This document shows positions 5,316 through 5,966 of a stretch of 5,966 nucleotides of DNA, one piece after another. The first letter of the stretch is position 1. Each line of letters begins with the position of its first letter. The position numbers were made by a program, and so were the translations under genes. Origin of the DNA: Pseudomonadota bacterium (lineage in GTDB: Bacteria > Myxococcota > Myxococcia > Myxococcales > Anaeromyxobacteraceae); NCBI GenBank assembly GCA_023411405.1, contig JAEYOU010000530.1, positions 1 through 5,966 of the forward strand. Reading direction: 5' to 3'. The notes under the pieces were generated by a model, which was given only the letters and a program-made list of their open reading frames with translations, did not search any database and was not told where the DNA came from.

Positions 5316-5966
5316 ATGACCGACTCCGACGCAACCGACGAGGCGGCCCGCATCGAGGCCGCGCGGCGCCAGGGCTTCCTGCCGCTGCTCGTGCTCCTCG
5401 ACCGCCTGCAGCCGGGCGTCGCAGACCTCGGCGGCGACGTCGCCGCCGCGGCCGAGCACGTCCGCTTCCGGCACGATCCGGCCATGCACTTCACCCCGGG
5501 CGACGTCTCCCGCGTGGAGGAGCAGCGGCTCCCGCCCGATCCGAACGACTTCACCACCCGCTCGCGCCGGCGCTGGGACGTGGTGACGACGTTCCTGGGG
5601 CTCACCGGCACGGTGAGCCCCATCCCGCAGTACATGGCGGAGGAGATCGTCCAGCAGCCGCCGGACGAGCGCGCGAGCCAGGACTTCCTCGATCTGTTCC
5701 ACCACCGGGCGATCTCGCTCCTCGCGCGCGGCCTCCTCGAGAACGACCCCGCCGCCTCGCACCGCGGCGAGCAGAGCGATCTCTGGTCGAGCCGCCTGCT
5801 CGCGCTCGCCGGCGTGGACCCCGCGACGCGGCTCGGCCCCGGGGGAGATCCGCCGACCGAGCCGGTCGGGGTCGGCGAGGGCGACGCCCGCTGGCTGCTG
5901 CTCCGGGCGGCGGCGCTCGTGACGGAGCGCGCGCCGACGGCCGCCGGGGTCGAGGCCATCCTGCGC
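5316..5966 (+). CDS. tssG: TssG, T6SS baseplate protein (N-terminal part, 3' truncated by window)
   Basis: The frame is open from ATG 5316 to the window end, giving 217 of the roughly 330-350 residues usual for TssG (VasB/ImpH). TssG joins TssF in the baseplate wedge and contacts TssK. Family features are the N-terminal helix 'GFLPLLVLLDRL' (residues 20-31, where homologues have 'F-F-Q-x-V-R-L-L-E'), 'VRFRHDPAMHF' (49-59), 'FLGLTGTVSPIPQYMAEEI' (93-111, the hallmark 'F-x-G-L-T-G-x-x-x-x-L-P') and 'FLDLFHHRAISLLARG' (124-139). A second 'LLALAGVDPATRL' helix follows. No Shine-Dalgarno sequence lies at normal distance before ATG 5316. An in-frame ATG at 5238 would add 26 residues rich in Ala, Pro and Arg encoded by the palindromic element, which looks unlike TssG. 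Translation may depend on coupling to upstream ribosomes or on RNA structure. Confidence 0.93.
   Translation, partial: MTDSDATDEAARIEAARRQGFLPLLVLLDRLQPGVADLGGDVAAAAEHVRFRHDPAMHFTPGDVSRVEEQRLPPDPNDFTTRSRRRWDVVTTFLGLTGTVSPIPQYMAEEIVQQPPDERASQDFLDLFHHRAISLLARGLLENDPAASHRGEQSDLWSSRLLALAGVDPATRLGPGGDPPTEPVGVGEGDARWLLLRAAALVTERAPTAAGVEAILR

Noticed and set aside
5221..5319. Small open frame starting at ATG 5221 inside the spacer element and ending ATGA over the tssG start
   Set aside because: It has no ribosome-binding site, and its Pro/Arg-rich translation merely follows from the palindromic GC sequence. Kept only as a possible coupling idea, not a gene.
3374..5959. Very long minus-strand open frame (861 codons) opposite tssF, the spacer and tssG
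   Set aside because: It is rich in Arg, Glu, Ala and Gly with no family motif, and is the mirror of codon-biased genes in GC-rich DNA. The + strand encodes clear TssF and TssG.

Overview
This window is part of a type VI secretion system (T6SS) locus. All recognisable genes lie on the + strand in the order tssA (3' end only), tssB, tssC, hcp (tssD), tssE, tssF, tssG (5' part only). The sequence is very GC-rich, with G or C at almost every third codon position. Together with the protein sequences, that suggests a GC-rich proteobacterium in the broad sense, possibly a myxobacterium of the Anaeromyxobacter type. This assignment is an inference from composition and general resemblance; no marker gene is present.

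Layout: 1-332 is the C-terminus of TssA, the cap/priming protein. After a 31-nt gap with a strong ribosome-binding site comes tssB (364-852), then after 19 nt tssC (872-2350); these encode the two subunits of the contractile sheath. An 82-nt spacer holding two hairpins leads to hcp (2433-2924), which encodes the inner-tube protein. A 90-nt spacer with another hairpin precedes tssE (3015-3392). tssF (3395-5134) starts 2 nt after the tssE stop. A 181-nt spacer (5135-5315), almost wholly occupied by nested inverted repeats, separates tssF from tssG (5316 to window end). TssE, TssF and TssG are baseplate proteins.

How they work together: TssE, TssF and TssG (with TssK and VgrG, outside the window) form the baseplate. 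Hcp hexamers stack into a tube on it, and TssB/TssC polymerise around the tube as a contractile sheath, with TssA guiding assembly. Contraction drives the Hcp tube into a neighbouring cell. The tight spacing implies one operon, while the hairpins on both sides of hcp suggest that its mRNA level or stability is set separately from its neighbours.

The protein-coding content is a standard T6SS core; I see no effector, immunity gene, transposase, tRNA or CRISPR array. The least ordinary part is the structured element between tssF and tssG. It consists of two copies of a 'double hairpin plus C-rich tail' module flanking a long central hairpin with two competing folds, and it runs up to a tssG start codon that has no visible ribosome-binding site at normal distance.
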